A stretch of DNA of 64,000 nt from Armatimonadota bacterium (GTDB lineage Bacteria; Armatimonadota; Chthonomonadetes; Chthonomonadales; CAJBBX01), in the NCBI GenBank assembly GCA_026392115.1, contig JAPLCQ010000155.1, positions 62,001 through 126,000 on the forward strand, read 5' to 3'. Position numbers and translations under genes: made by a program. A model generated the notes under the pieces. The model saw only the letters and a list, made by a program, of their open reading frames with translations, was not told the DNA's origin and did no database searches. Positions 26,392-35,775 of this stretch are shown in pieces (the first letter of the stretch is position 1; every line of letters starts with the position of its first letter).

Positions 26392-27837
26392 TTACGCTTC
26401 GGGCCCGAAGTCCTTCTCGAACGCCGCTGTCAGGCGCGCGCCCCAGCCCCCCAGGTCCTCCATCTTCCCGAAGAAGAAGCGGAGCACCGGCGGCTCCTCC
26501 ACGAAGCGGAGGCCGCCCACCAGGTCGGCGTGATCCTTCAGCCACTTCAGGCGATCCACCACATACTCGATGTGGCTCATCGTGTAGACTCGGCGGGGTA
26601 CCGCGAACCGCGCCAGCTCCAGGTCGCCCATCACCTCGTTGCCATGCACGTCGCGATCCGTGCTCACCGTGCCGCGCTCCATGGTGCGGACGCCGGACGT
26701 GAGGTAGACCGCCGCCGCCAGCGCGCCCGCCGGGTAGACGGTCTGCGGCAGGTGGGGGAGCAGCTTCGACGCATCCACATGGCCCGCGAGTCCGCCCGGC
26801 GGCGTCACGGCGGGGATGCCCTCTTCGACCATGCGAGCGACGAAGTGGGCGATCAGGTCGGCCGAGCTGCTGGCCACCTCCAGGTCGGTCATCTCCCGGA
26901 GGCCGACCGCCATGGCCTCAATCTCCTTGCTCGACATTCCGCCGTAGGTGAGGAATCCCTCGTAGACGGGCAACCAGGGGCGGATCGCATCGAAAATCCA
27001 GCGGCGGTTGGTGGCGATGAAGCCGCCGCGGACGCAGGTGCTCTTGCGTCCCGACATGTACATCATGTCGGCCTCGGCCAGCATCGCCTTCACGATGTCG
27101 CCGATGCTTGCGTCTACGAACTCGGGCTCGCGCCGCTTGATGAAGTAGGCGTTCTCGCTGATCAGGCTCGTGTCCAGGATGAGCATGATGCCGTGGTTGC
27201 GAGCGATGCGGCTCACCTCCCGGAGGTTGGCCATGGAGAACGGCTGGCCTCCGATGAGGTTGGTGGTGCACTCCATGCGGATGAAGGGGATCGCGTCGGC
27301 GCCGTGCTCGGCTATGGCGGCCTCCAGCCGGTCGGTGTCCATATTGCCCTTGAAGGGGTGCGTGCTCGCCGTCTTCAGCGCCTCGGACGTGTAGAGCTCC
27401 AGCACTTCGCCGCCCATCAGCTCAAAGTGGGCCCGAGTGGTCGTGAAGTGGTAGTTGGTGATGATCTTGTGGCCGGGCTTGACGAAGGTCTTGGCGATCA
27501 GATGCTCGGCGGCGCGTCCCTGGTGTACGGGCAGGAAGTGCTCCAGGCCCAGCACGTCGCGGATGGCGTCGGCCAGGCGATAGTAGCTCTCGCCTCCGGC
27601 GTAGGCGTCGTCCGCCACCATCATGGCCGCCAGCTGGCAGTCGCTCATCGCGTTGGTGCCGCTGTCGGTCAGCATGTCGATGAAGACATCGCGAGTGCGG
27701 AGCAGGAAGGTGTTGTAGCCCGCCTCCTGCATGGCGGCCAAGCGCTCGGCGGCGGGCGCCAGGCGCGTCCGCTGCACGATGCGAACCTTGTGCATCTCGA
27801 TGGGCAGGTCCCTACCGTCGGTCAATCGAACGTTCAC
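26392..27837 (-). CDS. Tyrosine phenol-lyase/tryptophanase-family beta-eliminating lyase
   Basis: This 481-residue PLP enzyme starts at GTG, preceded by AAGGG. Lys265 in MYMSGRKST is the PLP lysine position. Tyrosine phenol-lyase traits are FTTTR (131-135), GVRTMERG with Arg388 equivalent to TPL Arg381, and LRFFFGKM near 452-459. Tryptophanases instead have DTT, VEIGS and LRHF here. Two conserved positions differ from both classes: the DATR/DGAR motif reads DTSL (Leu225), and the residue before the PLP lysine is Arg264. The reaction may be tyrosine to phenol, pyruvate and ammonia, or a related beta-elimination. apbE lies 47 nt upstream, probably in the same operon. Confidence 0.82.
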   Translation of the reverse strand: MNVRLTDGRDLPIEMHKVRIVQRTRLAPAAERLAAMQEAGYNTFLLRTRDVFIDMLTDSGTNAMSDCQLAAMMVADDAYAGGESYYRLADAIRDVLGLEHFLPVHQGRAAEHLIAKTFVKPGHKIITNYHFTTTRAHFELMGGEVLELYTSEALKTASTHPFKGNMDTDRLEAAIAEHGADAIPFIRMECTTNLIGGQPFSMANLREVSRIARNHGIMLILDTSLISENAYFIKRREPEFVDASIGDIVKAMLAEADMMYMSGRKSTCVRGGFIATNRRWIFDAIRPWLPVYEGFLTYGGMSSKEIEAMAVGLREMTDLEVASSSADLIAHFVARMVEEGIPAVTPPGGLAGHVDASKLLPHLPQTVYPAGALAAAVYLTSGVRTMERGTVSTDRDVHGNEVMGDLELARFAVPRRVYTMSHIEYVVDRLKWLKDHADLVGGLRFVEEPPVLRFFFGKMEDLGGWGARLTAAFEKDFGPEA

Positions 27838-27884
27838 GCAATGTCCCTTTCGTGGATCGCCGCGTCAGTTGCACGGCTTCTCTT

Positions 27885-28844
27885 TCACTCAACAGCCCGG
27901 ATCATGCTGCGGGAGCCCTTGTACTCGGCTACCAGCGCCCGGCCTCGATCCGGCCCCAACACGCAGGCGGCCGTGGACAGCGCATCGGACAGCGCTCCGC
28001 ACGGGGCGATGACGGTGGCGGCGCAACGTGTCGTGAGCCCCATGCCCGTGGCAGGGTCCACCACGTGCGAGTACCGCTTGCCGCCGATTTCGACGAACTG
28101 CTCCGTATCACCGGACGTCGAGACGCCGCACCGCGCGACCGTGAGCATCACGCGCGGGCTGCCGGCGCCGGGGTTCGCGACCTCGACCCGCCAGCCGTCG
28201 GCGCCGGGCGGCGCGTCGCCGACGACCAGGTCGCCGCCCATCTCCACCAGGGCGCTCCGGCGCCCCAAGCGGCGCAGCGCGGCCAGTGCGGCGTCGCATG
28301 CGTAACCCTTGGCGATGCCGCCCAGGTCCAACCGCATGCCAGCCGCTAGAAGCTCGACCGTGCGGTTCCTGCGCAACCGGACCATACCTCGACCGACGCG
28401 CCGCTTCGCCTCCGAGATCGCCGCCGGACCTGGCAGCGCCCCCGACTTGCGCGCCGCGCGCCAAAGGCCCACCAGGGGCCCCACGGTGATGTCGAAGGCG
28501 CCCGAACTGCGCTCCGCCACCTCGGCGCCCAGACGAAGCGTCTCGAAGAGGTCGCGGCTCACGCGGGTCGGCCGATGCACCGCCGTCTTGCAGAGCCGGT
28601 TCAGCTCGCTGTCGGGCTTGTAGTCGCTCATGGAGGCGTCAAGCGCGGTCACGCAGTCGAATGCCGCCCTGGCCGCGCGCACGGCTCGCGCCTCGGATGC
28701 GTCATACATCACGATGCGCGCTTGAACGCCCATCACGTATTGCGTATACTCATAGCGTTCGAGTAAGTCCGCGGGGCTTGGCGGGGCGAGGACGGCTACG
28801 GCTACCGCCCCGCCGAGAAGCCTGACGCATGGAAGGTAATGCAT
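27885..28844 (-). CDS. apbE: FAD:protein FMN transferase ApbE
   Basis: The protein has 319 residues from ATG 28842-28844 with a hydrophobic N-terminus (LLGGAVAVAVLAPP), consistent with export. The conserved blocks DLGGIAKGYACDAAL, MGGDLVVGD, HVVDPATGMGL and SDALSTAACVLG are those that bind FAD and magnesium. ApbE attaches FMN covalently to threonines of redox subunits such as NqrB/RnfG. No target protein is nearby. The start codon shares two bases with the ATG of the divergent FGE-like gene. Family similarity begins near residue 30, so a later start is possible. Confidence 0.92.
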   Translation of the reverse strand: MHYLPCVRLLGGAVAVAVLAPPSPADLLERYEYTQYVMGVQARIVMYDASEARAVRAARAAFDCVTALDASMSDYKPDSELNRLCKTAVHRPTRVSRDLFETLRLGAEVAERSSGAFDITVGPLVGLWRAARKSGALPGPAAISEAKRRVGRGMVRLRRNRTVELLAAGMRLDLGGIAKGYACDAALAALRRLGRRSALVEMGGDLVVGDAPPGADGWRVEVANPGAGSPRVMLTVARCGVSTSGDTEQFVEIGGKRYSHVVDPATGMGLTTRCAATVIAPCGALSDALSTAACVLGPDRGRALVAEYKGSRSMIRAVE

Positions 28845-29685
28845 GTCTCTCAACCGTCGTTTCTCACAGGCAGGCGCCGGGCGCCTGCTCGGGCTGGTTT
28901 CGGTCCTTGCTTCGGCGGCCTGCGCCTCGGCCCAGGCGCCCGCGCCCTTCGCCGTGACGCTGCCGAAGACCGTGGCTAAGATCGAGATGGTACCCGTCAA
29001 GGGCGGCGTCATCGTCCTCGATGCCGTTGCGGGCAAGGTCGAGAAGGCCTCCGTCAGCGTGAAGCCGTTCTGGATCGCCAAGACGGAGCTAACCTGGGAC
29101 CAGTACGATCCCTTCTCGACCACCGCTCTCTCGGCGGGCGCGGCTGCAAGCGCCACCGGAGCCGACGCCGTCTCGCGGCCCAGCCGCCCCTATGTTCCCG
29201 CCGACCTCGGCTGGGGGCACGCGGGCTTCCCGGTCATCAACGTCACGCCCTACAGCGGCGAGACCTACTGCAAGTGGCTCTCGCTGGTCACCGGGAAGAA
29301 GTTCCGCCTGCCCACCGAGGCCGAGTGGGAGCTTGCCTGCCGGGCGGGCGCCGCGCCCGCCACGCTGGCGGCTCCGGCCGCCTTGGCGAAGTCGGCTTGG
29401 TATGACGCGAACGGCGGAGGCGCCACGCACGCCGCGGCCAAGAAGGCCCCCAACGCCCTCGGGTTGTTCGACATGATCGGCAACGCGGGCGAATGGTGTG
29501 TGGGACGTGACGGCAAGCCCGTGCTCTGCGGCGGAAGCTGGAATGACAAGGCCCCGCAGGTCGGGCCCGGCGCCCGAGCTTGGCAGACGCCGGCGTGGAA
29601 TGAGACCGACCCGCAGATTCCCAAGAGCAAGTGGTGGCTCTCGGACGGGTCGTTCTGTGGCTTCCGGGTCGTCTGCGAGCCATAG
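28843..29685 (+). CDS. Secreted formylglycine-generating-enzyme (SUMF1)-like protein
   Basis: The protein has 280 residues with a signal peptide (MSLNRRFSQAGAGRLLG to ACASAQA). GGAAGG-type ribosome binding (28831-28836) precedes ATG 28843. The FGE-sulfatase fold is shown by PFWIAKTELTWDQY, PVINVTPYSGETYCKWL, FRLPTEAEWELACRAG, LFDMIGNAGEWC and CGGSWND. Many members of this family are not sulfatase activators but bind substrates or ergothioneine-like ligands. No sulfatase gene lies in the window. It is followed after 96 nt by Tat-exported sugar-metabolism proteins. Confidence 0.85.
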   Translation: MSLNRRFSQAGAGRLLGLVSVLASAACASAQAPAPFAVTLPKTVAKIEMVPVKGGVIVLDAVAGKVEKASVSVKPFWIAKTELTWDQYDPFSTTALSAGAAASATGADAVSRPSRPYVPADLGWGHAGFPVINVTPYSGETYCKWLSLVTGKKFRLPTEAEWELACRAGAAPATLAAPAALAKSAWYDANGGGATHAAAKKAPNALGLFDMIGNAGEWCVGRDGKPVLCGGSWNDKAPQVGPGARAWQTPAWNETDPQIPKSKWWLSDGSFCGFRVVCEP

Positions 29686-29781
29686 GCGGCGAACTCAGCG
29701 CCCGGCCAGGCGGCGTCGATGCCGCGGGAACGGGCTTACACCAGGGAGCCGCGAACAGGTCGGCTTCCGCAAGGAGGACTC

Positions 29782-31068
29782 ATGGGCTCAGAATCTGAGG
29801 GCGTCGGCGAGGCCGGCGTCTCCCGCCGTGAATTGGTCGCCGCATCGGCCGCCGTGGCCGCATCGGCGCTGTTCGCCACCGGCAACTACGCGTATGCGCA
29901 GGGCTCCGACCGCATCAAGGTCGGCCTGATCGGTTGCGGCGGCCGCGGCACAGGCGCCGCCAACGACTGCTTCCGCTCCAGCCAGGGCGTCGAGCTCGTG
30001 GCAATGGGCGACATGTTCGCCGATCGCCTCAACGGCTCCAAGAGCGCACTGAAGGATCAGCTCAAGGACGCGTTCAAGGTGACCGACGACACCTCCTTCG
30101 TGGGCCTCGATGCCTACAAGGGCGTGCTCGCCAGCCCGGCCAACCTCGTCATCCTGGCGACGCCCCCCGGCTTCCGCCCGATCCACTTTGACGCGGCGGT
30201 GAAAGCCGGCAAGAACGTCTTCATGGAGAAGCACGTCGCCTCCGACGCGCCCGGCATCCGCACGGTCCTTGCCGCCGGCGAGCTCGCCACCCAGAAGAAG
30301 CTTGCGGTCGTCGCGGGTACGCAGCGGCGCCACCAGGCCCCGTACGTGGCCACCATCGCCAAGCTGCAGGCCGGCGCCATCGGCGATATCGTCGGCGGCC
30401 AGGTCTACTGGAATGGCGGCGGCGTCGGCAACGGCTACGGCGATAAGGGCTCGCAGACCGACCTCGAGTGGATGATCCGCCACTGGTATCCCTGGACATG
30501 GCTCTCCGGCGATCATATCGTCGAGCAGCACGTCCACAACATCGACGTCGCGTGCTGGGTGATGGGTGGCCATCCGCAGAGCGCCATGGGCGTGGGTGGC
30601 CGTTCGCAGCGCACCGAGGCGCGCTTCGGCAACATCTTCGACCACTTCGCGATCGACTTCATCTATCCCGGCGACGTGCACATCCTCAGCATGTGCCGCC
30701 ACTGGGACGGCACCCCCGGCAACGTCTCGGAGCGGTTTGTCGGCACCAAGGGCGTCACCAACGCGGCGGGATCGATCAGCGGCCCCAATGAGTGGCGCTA
30801 CCAGGGCCAGAGCACCAACCCCTATGTGCAGGAGCATGCCGACCTGATCGCCAGCATCCGCGCCGGCAAGCCCCTCAACGAGGCCCGCCAGGTGGCCGAG
30901 AGCACACTTGCCGCCATCATGGCTCGTATGGCCGCGTACACCGGCCAGATCATCACGTGGGAGCAGGCGCTCAACTCGCAGGAGAGCATCCGGCCGGACC
31001 TGGCAAACCCCGCCGCTCCGATCCCGATCCCCGCCGTCTCGATTCCCGGTCGCACCGAGTTCAAGTAG
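29782..31068 (+). CDS. Gfo/Idh/MocA-family oxidoreductase with Tat signal
   Basis: The protein has 428 residues from ATG 29782, which has an AGGAGG at 29772; the frame is open 21 codons upstream. The N-terminus carries a twin-arginine signal, VSRRELVAASAAVAASAL (Arg15-Arg16). The Rossmann motif IKVGLIGCGGRGTG and the EKHVA segment are typical of the family. It is probably exported folded with NAD(P) bound and acts on a sugar or inositol derivative outside the membrane. It is followed by a Tat-exported isomerase, an arrangement seen in planctomycete- and armatimonad-type sugar clusters. Confidence 0.88.
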   Translation: MGSESEGVGEAGVSRRELVAASAAVAASALFATGNYAYAQGSDRIKVGLIGCGGRGTGAANDCFRSSQGVELVAMGDMFADRLNGSKSALKDQLKDAFKVTDDTSFVGLDAYKGVLASPANLVILATPPGFRPIHFDAAVKAGKNVFMEKHVASDAPGIRTVLAAGELATQKKLAVVAGTQRRHQAPYVATIAKLQAGAIGDIVGGQVYWNGGGVGNGYGDKGSQTDLEWMIRHWYPWTWLSGDHIVEQHVHNIDVACWVMGGHPQSAMGVGGRSQRTEARFGNIFDHFAIDFIYPGDVHILSMCRHWDGTPGNVSERFVGTKGVTNAAGSISGPNEWRYQGQSTNPYVQEHADLIASIRAGKPLNEARQVAESTLAAIMARMAAYTGQIITWEQALNSQESIRPDLANPAAPIPIPAVSIPGRTEFK

Positions 31069-31101
31069 GCCCGGCAGGCTTCGACGGTCAGTCTGGCGCA
31101 G

Positions 31102-31120
31102 GGCCCGCTCCGTGCGGGCC
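31102..31120 (+). other. Intercistronic hairpin
   Basis: A perfect 7-bp stem (31102-31108 with 31114-31120) has a 5-nt loop, followed by TTGTG. It may partially terminate or process the transcript between the oxidoreductase and isomerase genes. Confidence 0.4.
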
Positions 31121-31142
31121 TTGTGCACATACGGAGGTAACT

Positions 31143-32024
31143 ATGAAGGTTGACAGGCGTGAACTGCTGGCCGGCGGTGCGGCGACGCTGGCCCTGGCCG
31201 GCTCACGGCGCGGCGCTGACGCCCAGGCGCCGAAGCCGCCCAAGGCCGTGCTGAAGCTCTCCAGCCAGGAGGGGATCATCCCCGGGCGCGACCTGGCCGA
31301 GCGCGTCGCGAAGATGGAGAAGTGGGGCTTCTCGGGCATCGAACTGGGCGGCGACGCCGGTCGGCGCATCGAGGAGGTCCGGAAGGTCCTCGCCAACCAC
31401 AAGGTGAAGGTGAGCGCGCTCTGCGTGGGAACGCCGGGCGGCACCCTGATCAACGACGATCCCAAGGTGCGCCGCAGCGCCGTGGACGCTATCAAGGAGC
31501 TGCTTACCGTTGCCGGCGAGCTCGGCTCCACGGGTGTGATCGTGGTGCCGGCCTTCAACGGGCAGACGAAGCTGGAAAACCGCGAGGCCCGGCCGATCTT
31601 GATCGACCTCCTCAAGGAGATCGGCGAGCACGGCGCCAAGGTCAACGGTCGGTTGCTGCTGGAGCCGCTGAACCGGGGGGAGGCCTTCTTCCTGCGGCAG
31701 TTGGCTGACGCCGGCGCCATGTGCCGCGAGGTCAACAGCCCGGGCGTCGCCATGATGGGCGATTTCTACCACATGTGCATCGAGGAGCCCAGTGATATGG
31801 GCGCCTTCGTCTCCGCGGGGCAGTGGCTGCACCATGTGCATCTGGCCTCGCGCACGCGCGTCATGCCGGGCCAGGACGACCGCGACTTCACCAACGGCTT
31901 CCGCGGCCTCAAGACCATCGGCTACCAGGACTACTGCAGCCTTGAGTGCGGATGCAAGGGTGAGCGGGACATGGAAATCCCCAAGGCCGCGGCGTTCCTC
32001 AGAGATCAGTGGGCCAAGTCGTAG
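31143..32024 (+). CDS. Tat-exported sugar phosphate isomerase/epimerase-family protein
   Basis: The protein has 293 residues from ATG 31143 with GGAGG at 31133; the frame is open much further upstream but that part is antisense-like. The leader MKVDRRELLAGGAATLALAG is a twin-arginine signal (Arg5-Arg6). The TIM-barrel signature positions include GFSGIELGG, LLLEPLNRGE, MMGDFYHMC, HHVHLASR and CSLECGC. It likely isomerises a sugar in the periplasm or outer compartment together with the preceding oxidoreductase. The substrate is unknown. Confidence 0.86.
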   Translation: MKVDRRELLAGGAATLALAGSRRGADAQAPKPPKAVLKLSSQEGIIPGRDLAERVAKMEKWGFSGIELGGDAGRRIEEVRKVLANHKVKVSALCVGTPGGTLINDDPKVRRSAVDAIKELLTVAGELGSTGVIVVPAFNGQTKLENREARPILIDLLKEIGEHGAKVNGRLLLEPLNRGEAFFLRQLADAGAMCREVNSPGVAMMGDFYHMCIEEPSDMGAFVSAGQWLHHVHLASRTRVMPGQDDRDFTNGFRGLKTIGYQDYCSLECGCKGERDMEIPKAAAFLRDQWAKS

Positions 32025-32035
32025 ACAACCCAGAT

Positions 32036-32070
32036 GCCCTGGCGGCAACGGCCCGCCGCCAGGGCGTTTT
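32036..32070 (+). terminator. Rho-independent terminator
   Basis: A perfect 11-bp stem (32036-32046 with 32055-32065) has an 8-nt loop and is followed by GTTTT. It lies 12 nt after the isomerase stop and ends the plus-strand operon. It faces the convergent GH172 gene. Confidence 0.8.
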
Positions 32071-32079
32071 CAAGCCGCC

Positions 32080-34032
32080 TTAGCCCAACCGCGTCAGTTC
32101 GATGGTCACCATGTCGAGCCCGAAGCTCTTCTGGTCGCCCGACGGGCCAAGCTTCAGCATGATGGGGACCAGTCCCTGTCGCATGGTCAGGCGGCCCAGG
32201 TCGGCCCGGCGCACGGTCGGTGTCGAGGCCCGAAGGTCCACCAGCGGGCCGGTGGCCATCTCGTCGCGGAAGACCTGTACGGTCCCACGGTTCGGTCCCG
32301 CTACCGTCTCGATCTGCACCTTGTAGTCACCCGACGCCGGTACGTCGCACAGCACCTCCAGCACGTGTTGACCGAAGACGTCCTCACCCTCCGCGTCGAC
32401 GCGAAGGAACCGCACCCCCCTGTCGCCCACACGCTCGTCGCCTTTGCTGATCTGCATGTTGTTGAGCGAGAAGGCCCGGATCGGGATGTTCCAGCCTGCG
32501 GCGAACGTCACCTTGACGGGGTCGCCTACCTTGCGTTCCGCCACCGGAGCGATCGAGCCGGCCTGGGCAGGCGCCCTGTCAGCATAGAGGTATGCCACCC
32601 CCACGTAGTCCGTGGGAATGTCGTTCTTCTCCGGCGCGTGCTCAATAGCCATGGTGATGGACTTCTGGAACACCACCGGGTCGTAGGGCATGAACCGGAA
32701 CCCGGCGCTGCGGCCCATGTGCTTCTTGTAGTCGAGGCAACCACTCACCGGGAACGACTTGCGTCCGTCCCAGCGCCCGGGCACGTCGTACCAGCCTCCG
32801 TTGAGGAAGTCCTCCGATCCGGTGCCGTGCATGCAGAGCACGCCGTCGATGGTGGTCTTGTCGTCGCCCTCGAAGAAGGGGGTTGAACCGGGCGTCATGC
32901 CCTGCGCCTGCACCGAGACGCCCACGATGTGCCCGCGGCCCAGCGCCTCCACAAACGTGAAGGGCTTGCCCAGCGTGGTGGGGTTCTCACGGCGCCAGAC
33001 TGCGTAGAACCGGCCCTCGTCCTCCTGCCTGGGATCGGCCGCGATGTCGAATGAGGCCTCGACCTCGATGGAGCCGCCCTCGGTCCGCTCGTCGATGAGT
33101 TCCACCGTGGCCGACTTGTCGAACGGCATGGGCAGGTAGCAGTAGGAGGTCTCGCCGTCGGAACCCACGAGGGCCGACCGCATGGCGGGCTCGCCCCAGG
33201 AGGCGCCGAAGAAGTCGCCTGCGGGGCAGACGACCGCGGGCTTCCGACCGCCGTCCCAACTGATGCGCAGCAGGATGGATCGCTCCTTGTCTGCCAGCGC
33301 CGAGGCGGGGCCCAGGCGCATCCCGACGATGCGGCCGCCGGAGCTACGCTTCAGAAGGGTCACCTTCTTGCCGGGCAGCAGCTTCTTGTGCGCCGCGACC
33401 GTCTCTATCTTCGAGCCGGGTCGCGCGAGCAGGTCCGCCACGGCGGCGCCGGGGTTGCCCAGGAGGCGCATTGCCGCCGCGGCCGGCTCCGGAGCCGTGA
33501 CCTGCCAGTCCGGATCATAGCTCTGGACGTCGGCGCCGTCGGCCAACGTGGCGTGGTTGATCTGGAAGAACTGCATGACGGGGCCGCGGTAGACCACTTT
33601 CACCGACTTGCGGTAGGGGATCGGGACGTAGGAGTAGAACCCACCTCCTCCGTGGCCCACGAGCGGCTCTGGAAAGCCCTTGGCTCGGCCCAGGAAGAGG
33701 TCGCGGAAGCCGATATTGATGCGCGGCGTGGTCTCGCCGTCGAAGTAGAACTCCAGCGGCTGGTCCGTGGGAGTAGGCGTCCAGATGCGCTGGATGATGC
33801 CCGGGCCCTTGAGTTCCGTGATGACCAGGGCGTCGCCCTCTTTGCGGATGAACGAGTACTTGCCGGAGAAGCCGTCATCGTTGCCGCCGGTGCGGTCGTA
33901 GCTGGACTCCATGGCCGAGCGTTCAGCCCGAAGCCTGGGCAGTTCATAGGGGCGCGTCACATTACCGGTCACATGCACGGCCGGCGGCGTCTGGGTTGCG
34001 GTTGGCAGCACGGTTTGATCCTCCTGTCTCAT
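32080..34032 (-). CDS. DUF2961 (GH172)-family protein
   Basis: The protein has 650 residues. The N-terminal third (SSYDRTGGNDDGFSGKYS, ELKGPGIIQRIWTPTP, EFYFDGETTPRINI) is the DUF2961 signature. A second matching part follows at about residues 270-430, with TGSEDFLNGGWYDVPG. DUF2961 proteins are now GH172, which includes difructose-anhydride synthase/hydrolase and exo-D-arabinofuranosidases. No signal peptide is visible, so the location is unsure. Its ATG overlaps the TGA of the upstream membrane-protein gene (34029-34032), placing it last in a four-gene minus-strand operon. Confidence 0.82.
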   Translation of the reverse strand: MRQEDQTVLPTATQTPPAVHVTGNVTRPYELPRLRAERSAMESSYDRTGGNDDGFSGKYSFIRKEGDALVITELKGPGIIQRIWTPTPTDQPLEFYFDGETTPRINIGFRDLFLGRAKGFPEPLVGHGGGGFYSYVPIPYRKSVKVVYRGPVMQFFQINHATLADGADVQSYDPDWQVTAPEPAAAAMRLLGNPGAAVADLLARPGSKIETVAAHKKLLPGKKVTLLKRSSGGRIVGMRLGPASALADKERSILLRISWDGGRKPAVVCPAGDFFGASWGEPAMRSALVGSDGETSYCYLPMPFDKSATVELIDERTEGGSIEVEASFDIAADPRQEDEGRFYAVWRRENPTTLGKPFTFVEALGRGHIVGVSVQAQGMTPGSTPFFEGDDKTTIDGVLCMHGTGSEDFLNGGWYDVPGRWDGRKSFPVSGCLDYKKHMGRSAGFRFMPYDPVVFQKSITMAIEHAPEKNDIPTDYVGVAYLYADRAPAQAGSIAPVAERKVGDPVKVTFAAGWNIPIRAFSLNNMQISKGDERVGDRGVRFLRVDAEGEDVFGQHVLEVLCDVPASGDYKVQIETVAGPNRGTVQVFRDEMATGPLVDLRASTPTVRRADLGRLTMRQGLVPIMLKLGPSGDQKSFGLDMVTIELTRLG

Positions 34033-35771
34033 GGCTCCACGACCTCATAGACCTCCGCGTCGTCGCTGGAGGCGCCTTCCTGCAGCCGCAGGTAGGGCGC
34101 CGAAGTCAGGACGCCGCGGATGGCGTCCTTGGTGGCGGGATCGGCGGTCCAGCTTCGCAACTGGCTGAACAAGAGATACCGGACCCCCGAACTCCGCAGC
34201 AGCTCGCGGCGTTCTGCGTCCGGCGTCGCGGGCACCTGGAACCGAACCCACCGGCCCATGGTGGCGCCGAAGTCGGGCGTCTCGCCCCAGTGCCCGGCAT
34301 GTACGGGGCGTCCCGTGAGGCCCGGAGCAAAGCAGGCGGCGGTTGTATCGACGAATGCCGCCTTGCCCTGGCCCGATATCGCCACCCACGGCAGGGGCTG
34401 CACGGCCTCGCCGGGCCGCGTGTGCTCGCGCAGCCAGAGGAGGGCCGACACCTCGCCGGCATGCATGTACGGGCGCTGGATGCGGCTCTGGCCGCGGTTC
34501 TGGCTGAAGTTGCCGGTGTCGCGCAGCATGAACCGAACGTTCGTGGCGCCGAGGAGAGCCAGTGCGGCCGCCATGGCCCAGATCCGGCCCCGCACGGGCA
34601 CGCGCTCGGCGGCTGACGCCAGGCATAGACCCGCCAGGCAGGCGATGGGCAGATGCGAGCCCATCAGCATCTTGCGCTGGAAAGGCGCCGGCAGGTAGGC
34701 CGCCGCCAGGTTGGCTGTCGCCCATGTGAAGAGGAAGATGGCCGCCGTCTTCGCGGGTAGCGCGCCTGGGGCGTCGGGCCTCTCGTCAGCGTCGCGGCGC
34801 AGGGCCAGGTAGAGGCCGCCCAGCGCCAGCGGAAGGAGCAGGCCGTAGCCCAGAACGTAGAGCATGGGGCTGGGGCTCAGCGTCGCCACGGCAACGCGCT
34901 TGGCGAAGACAGCCTCCGTGCGGACGAGCCAGAACATATGGGCCGAGCTGATGCCCGTCAGCGCGGCGGCGCCCAAGGAGAGGAGCCACGGCCGGACCGC
35001 AACGCGGCGTTGCCGAACGGAGACGACCAGCAGCCAGGCAACCCAGACCACGATCAGAGTGATGACATCATAGGTATGGATGTTGCCGAGGAGCAGGCCG
35101 CAGCCGCCTGCCAGCAGGGCGGCCCTCCGGGAGCCGGTTTGGGATGCCCGCAGGAGCCAGCCTAGAACCCCGACCATCAGGAGCAGGGACACCAGGAAGA
35201 GCGGACTCAGATAGAGGCAGAGCCACGTGATGGCCTCGGGCTGCCAGACATCCGCAGGCGAGTTGATGCCGCTTGCCCGCCACTGGCCCGGGAGCCAGCC
35301 CACGCCGGCCGAGACCAGCACGGTCAGGAAGCAGACCTTGCGCACAGGCAGCTTCGGCGCCACCATTCCGAGCAGCCACCAGAGCGCCCGGAGGAAGGCA
35401 AGGCCGGCGACGATGCGGGCGCCGTGGTAGACGAGGAGCACGGGAGCGCCGGTGAAGCGCGCCACCAGCCCGAGCGCCAGGAAGAGCACATTGAACTGAT
35501 GCCCGACCTGCGGCTCCACCGTGAAGAGGTTGCGCTGGAACAGGGAGCCATCGGCCACCTGGCGCATCCACGAGAGGTAGACGCAACTGTCGTCCAGGTT
35601 GTACCCGAGCCACGAGAACCACCCGAGGGCCGGGTGGGCTCCGGTCAGCATCATGCCGAAGAGGTATGGAAGGCACGTGACCGCCATGGCCGCCAGTGAG
35701 ACACCCAGTACCCACCGGCTGCCGTCCGTAGCGGCACGCCGCCTGGTCGGTTGTTCGTCAGCGGACGCCAT
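34029..35771 (-). CDS. Polytopic membrane protein, GT-C glycosyltransferase-like
   Basis: The protein has 580 residues with about ten hydrophobic helices between residues 20 and 440 and a soluble C-terminal domain. The first loop, LGYNLDDSCVYLSWMRQ, places acidic residues just after TM1, as in GT-C-fold polyprenyl-phosphate-sugar glycosyltransferases. The C-terminal part (EVSALLWLREHTRPGEAV, VRYLLFSQL) resembles the periplasmic end domain of such enzymes. No named family is certain. The gene sits four bases after DUF1854 and overlaps the GH172 gene, so glycan assembly is a reasonable inference. Confidence 0.65.
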   Translation of the reverse strand: MASADEQPTRRRAATDGSRWVLGVSLAAMAVTCLPYLFGMMLTGAHPALGWFSWLGYNLDDSCVYLSWMRQVADGSLFQRNLFTVEPQVGHQFNVLFLALGLVARFTGAPVLLVYHGARIVAGLAFLRALWWLLGMVAPKLPVRKVCFLTVLVSAGVGWLPGQWRASGINSPADVWQPEAITWLCLYLSPLFLVSLLLMVGVLGWLLRASQTGSRRAALLAGGCGLLLGNIHTYDVITLIVVWVAWLLVVSVRQRRVAVRPWLLSLGAAALTGISSAHMFWLVRTEAVFAKRVAVATLSPSPMLYVLGYGLLLPLALGGLYLALRRDADERPDAPGALPAKTAAIFLFTWATANLAAAYLPAPFQRKMLMGSHLPIACLAGLCLASAAERVPVRGRIWAMAAALALLGATNVRFMLRDTGNFSQNRGQSRIQRPYMHAGEVSALLWLREHTRPGEAVQPLPWVAISGQGKAAFVDTTAACFAPGLTGRPVHAGHWGETPDFGATMGRWVRFQVPATPDAERRELLRSSGVRYLLFSQLRSWTADPATKDAIRGVLTSAPYLRLQEGASSDDAEVYEVVEP

Positions 35772-35775
35772 GCGC

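Noticed and set aside
26392-27837. Calling the lyase tryptophanase (tnaA)
   Set aside because: The residues that separate the two enzymes (FTTTR, MERG, RFF) agree with tyrosine phenol-lyase rather than tryptophanase.
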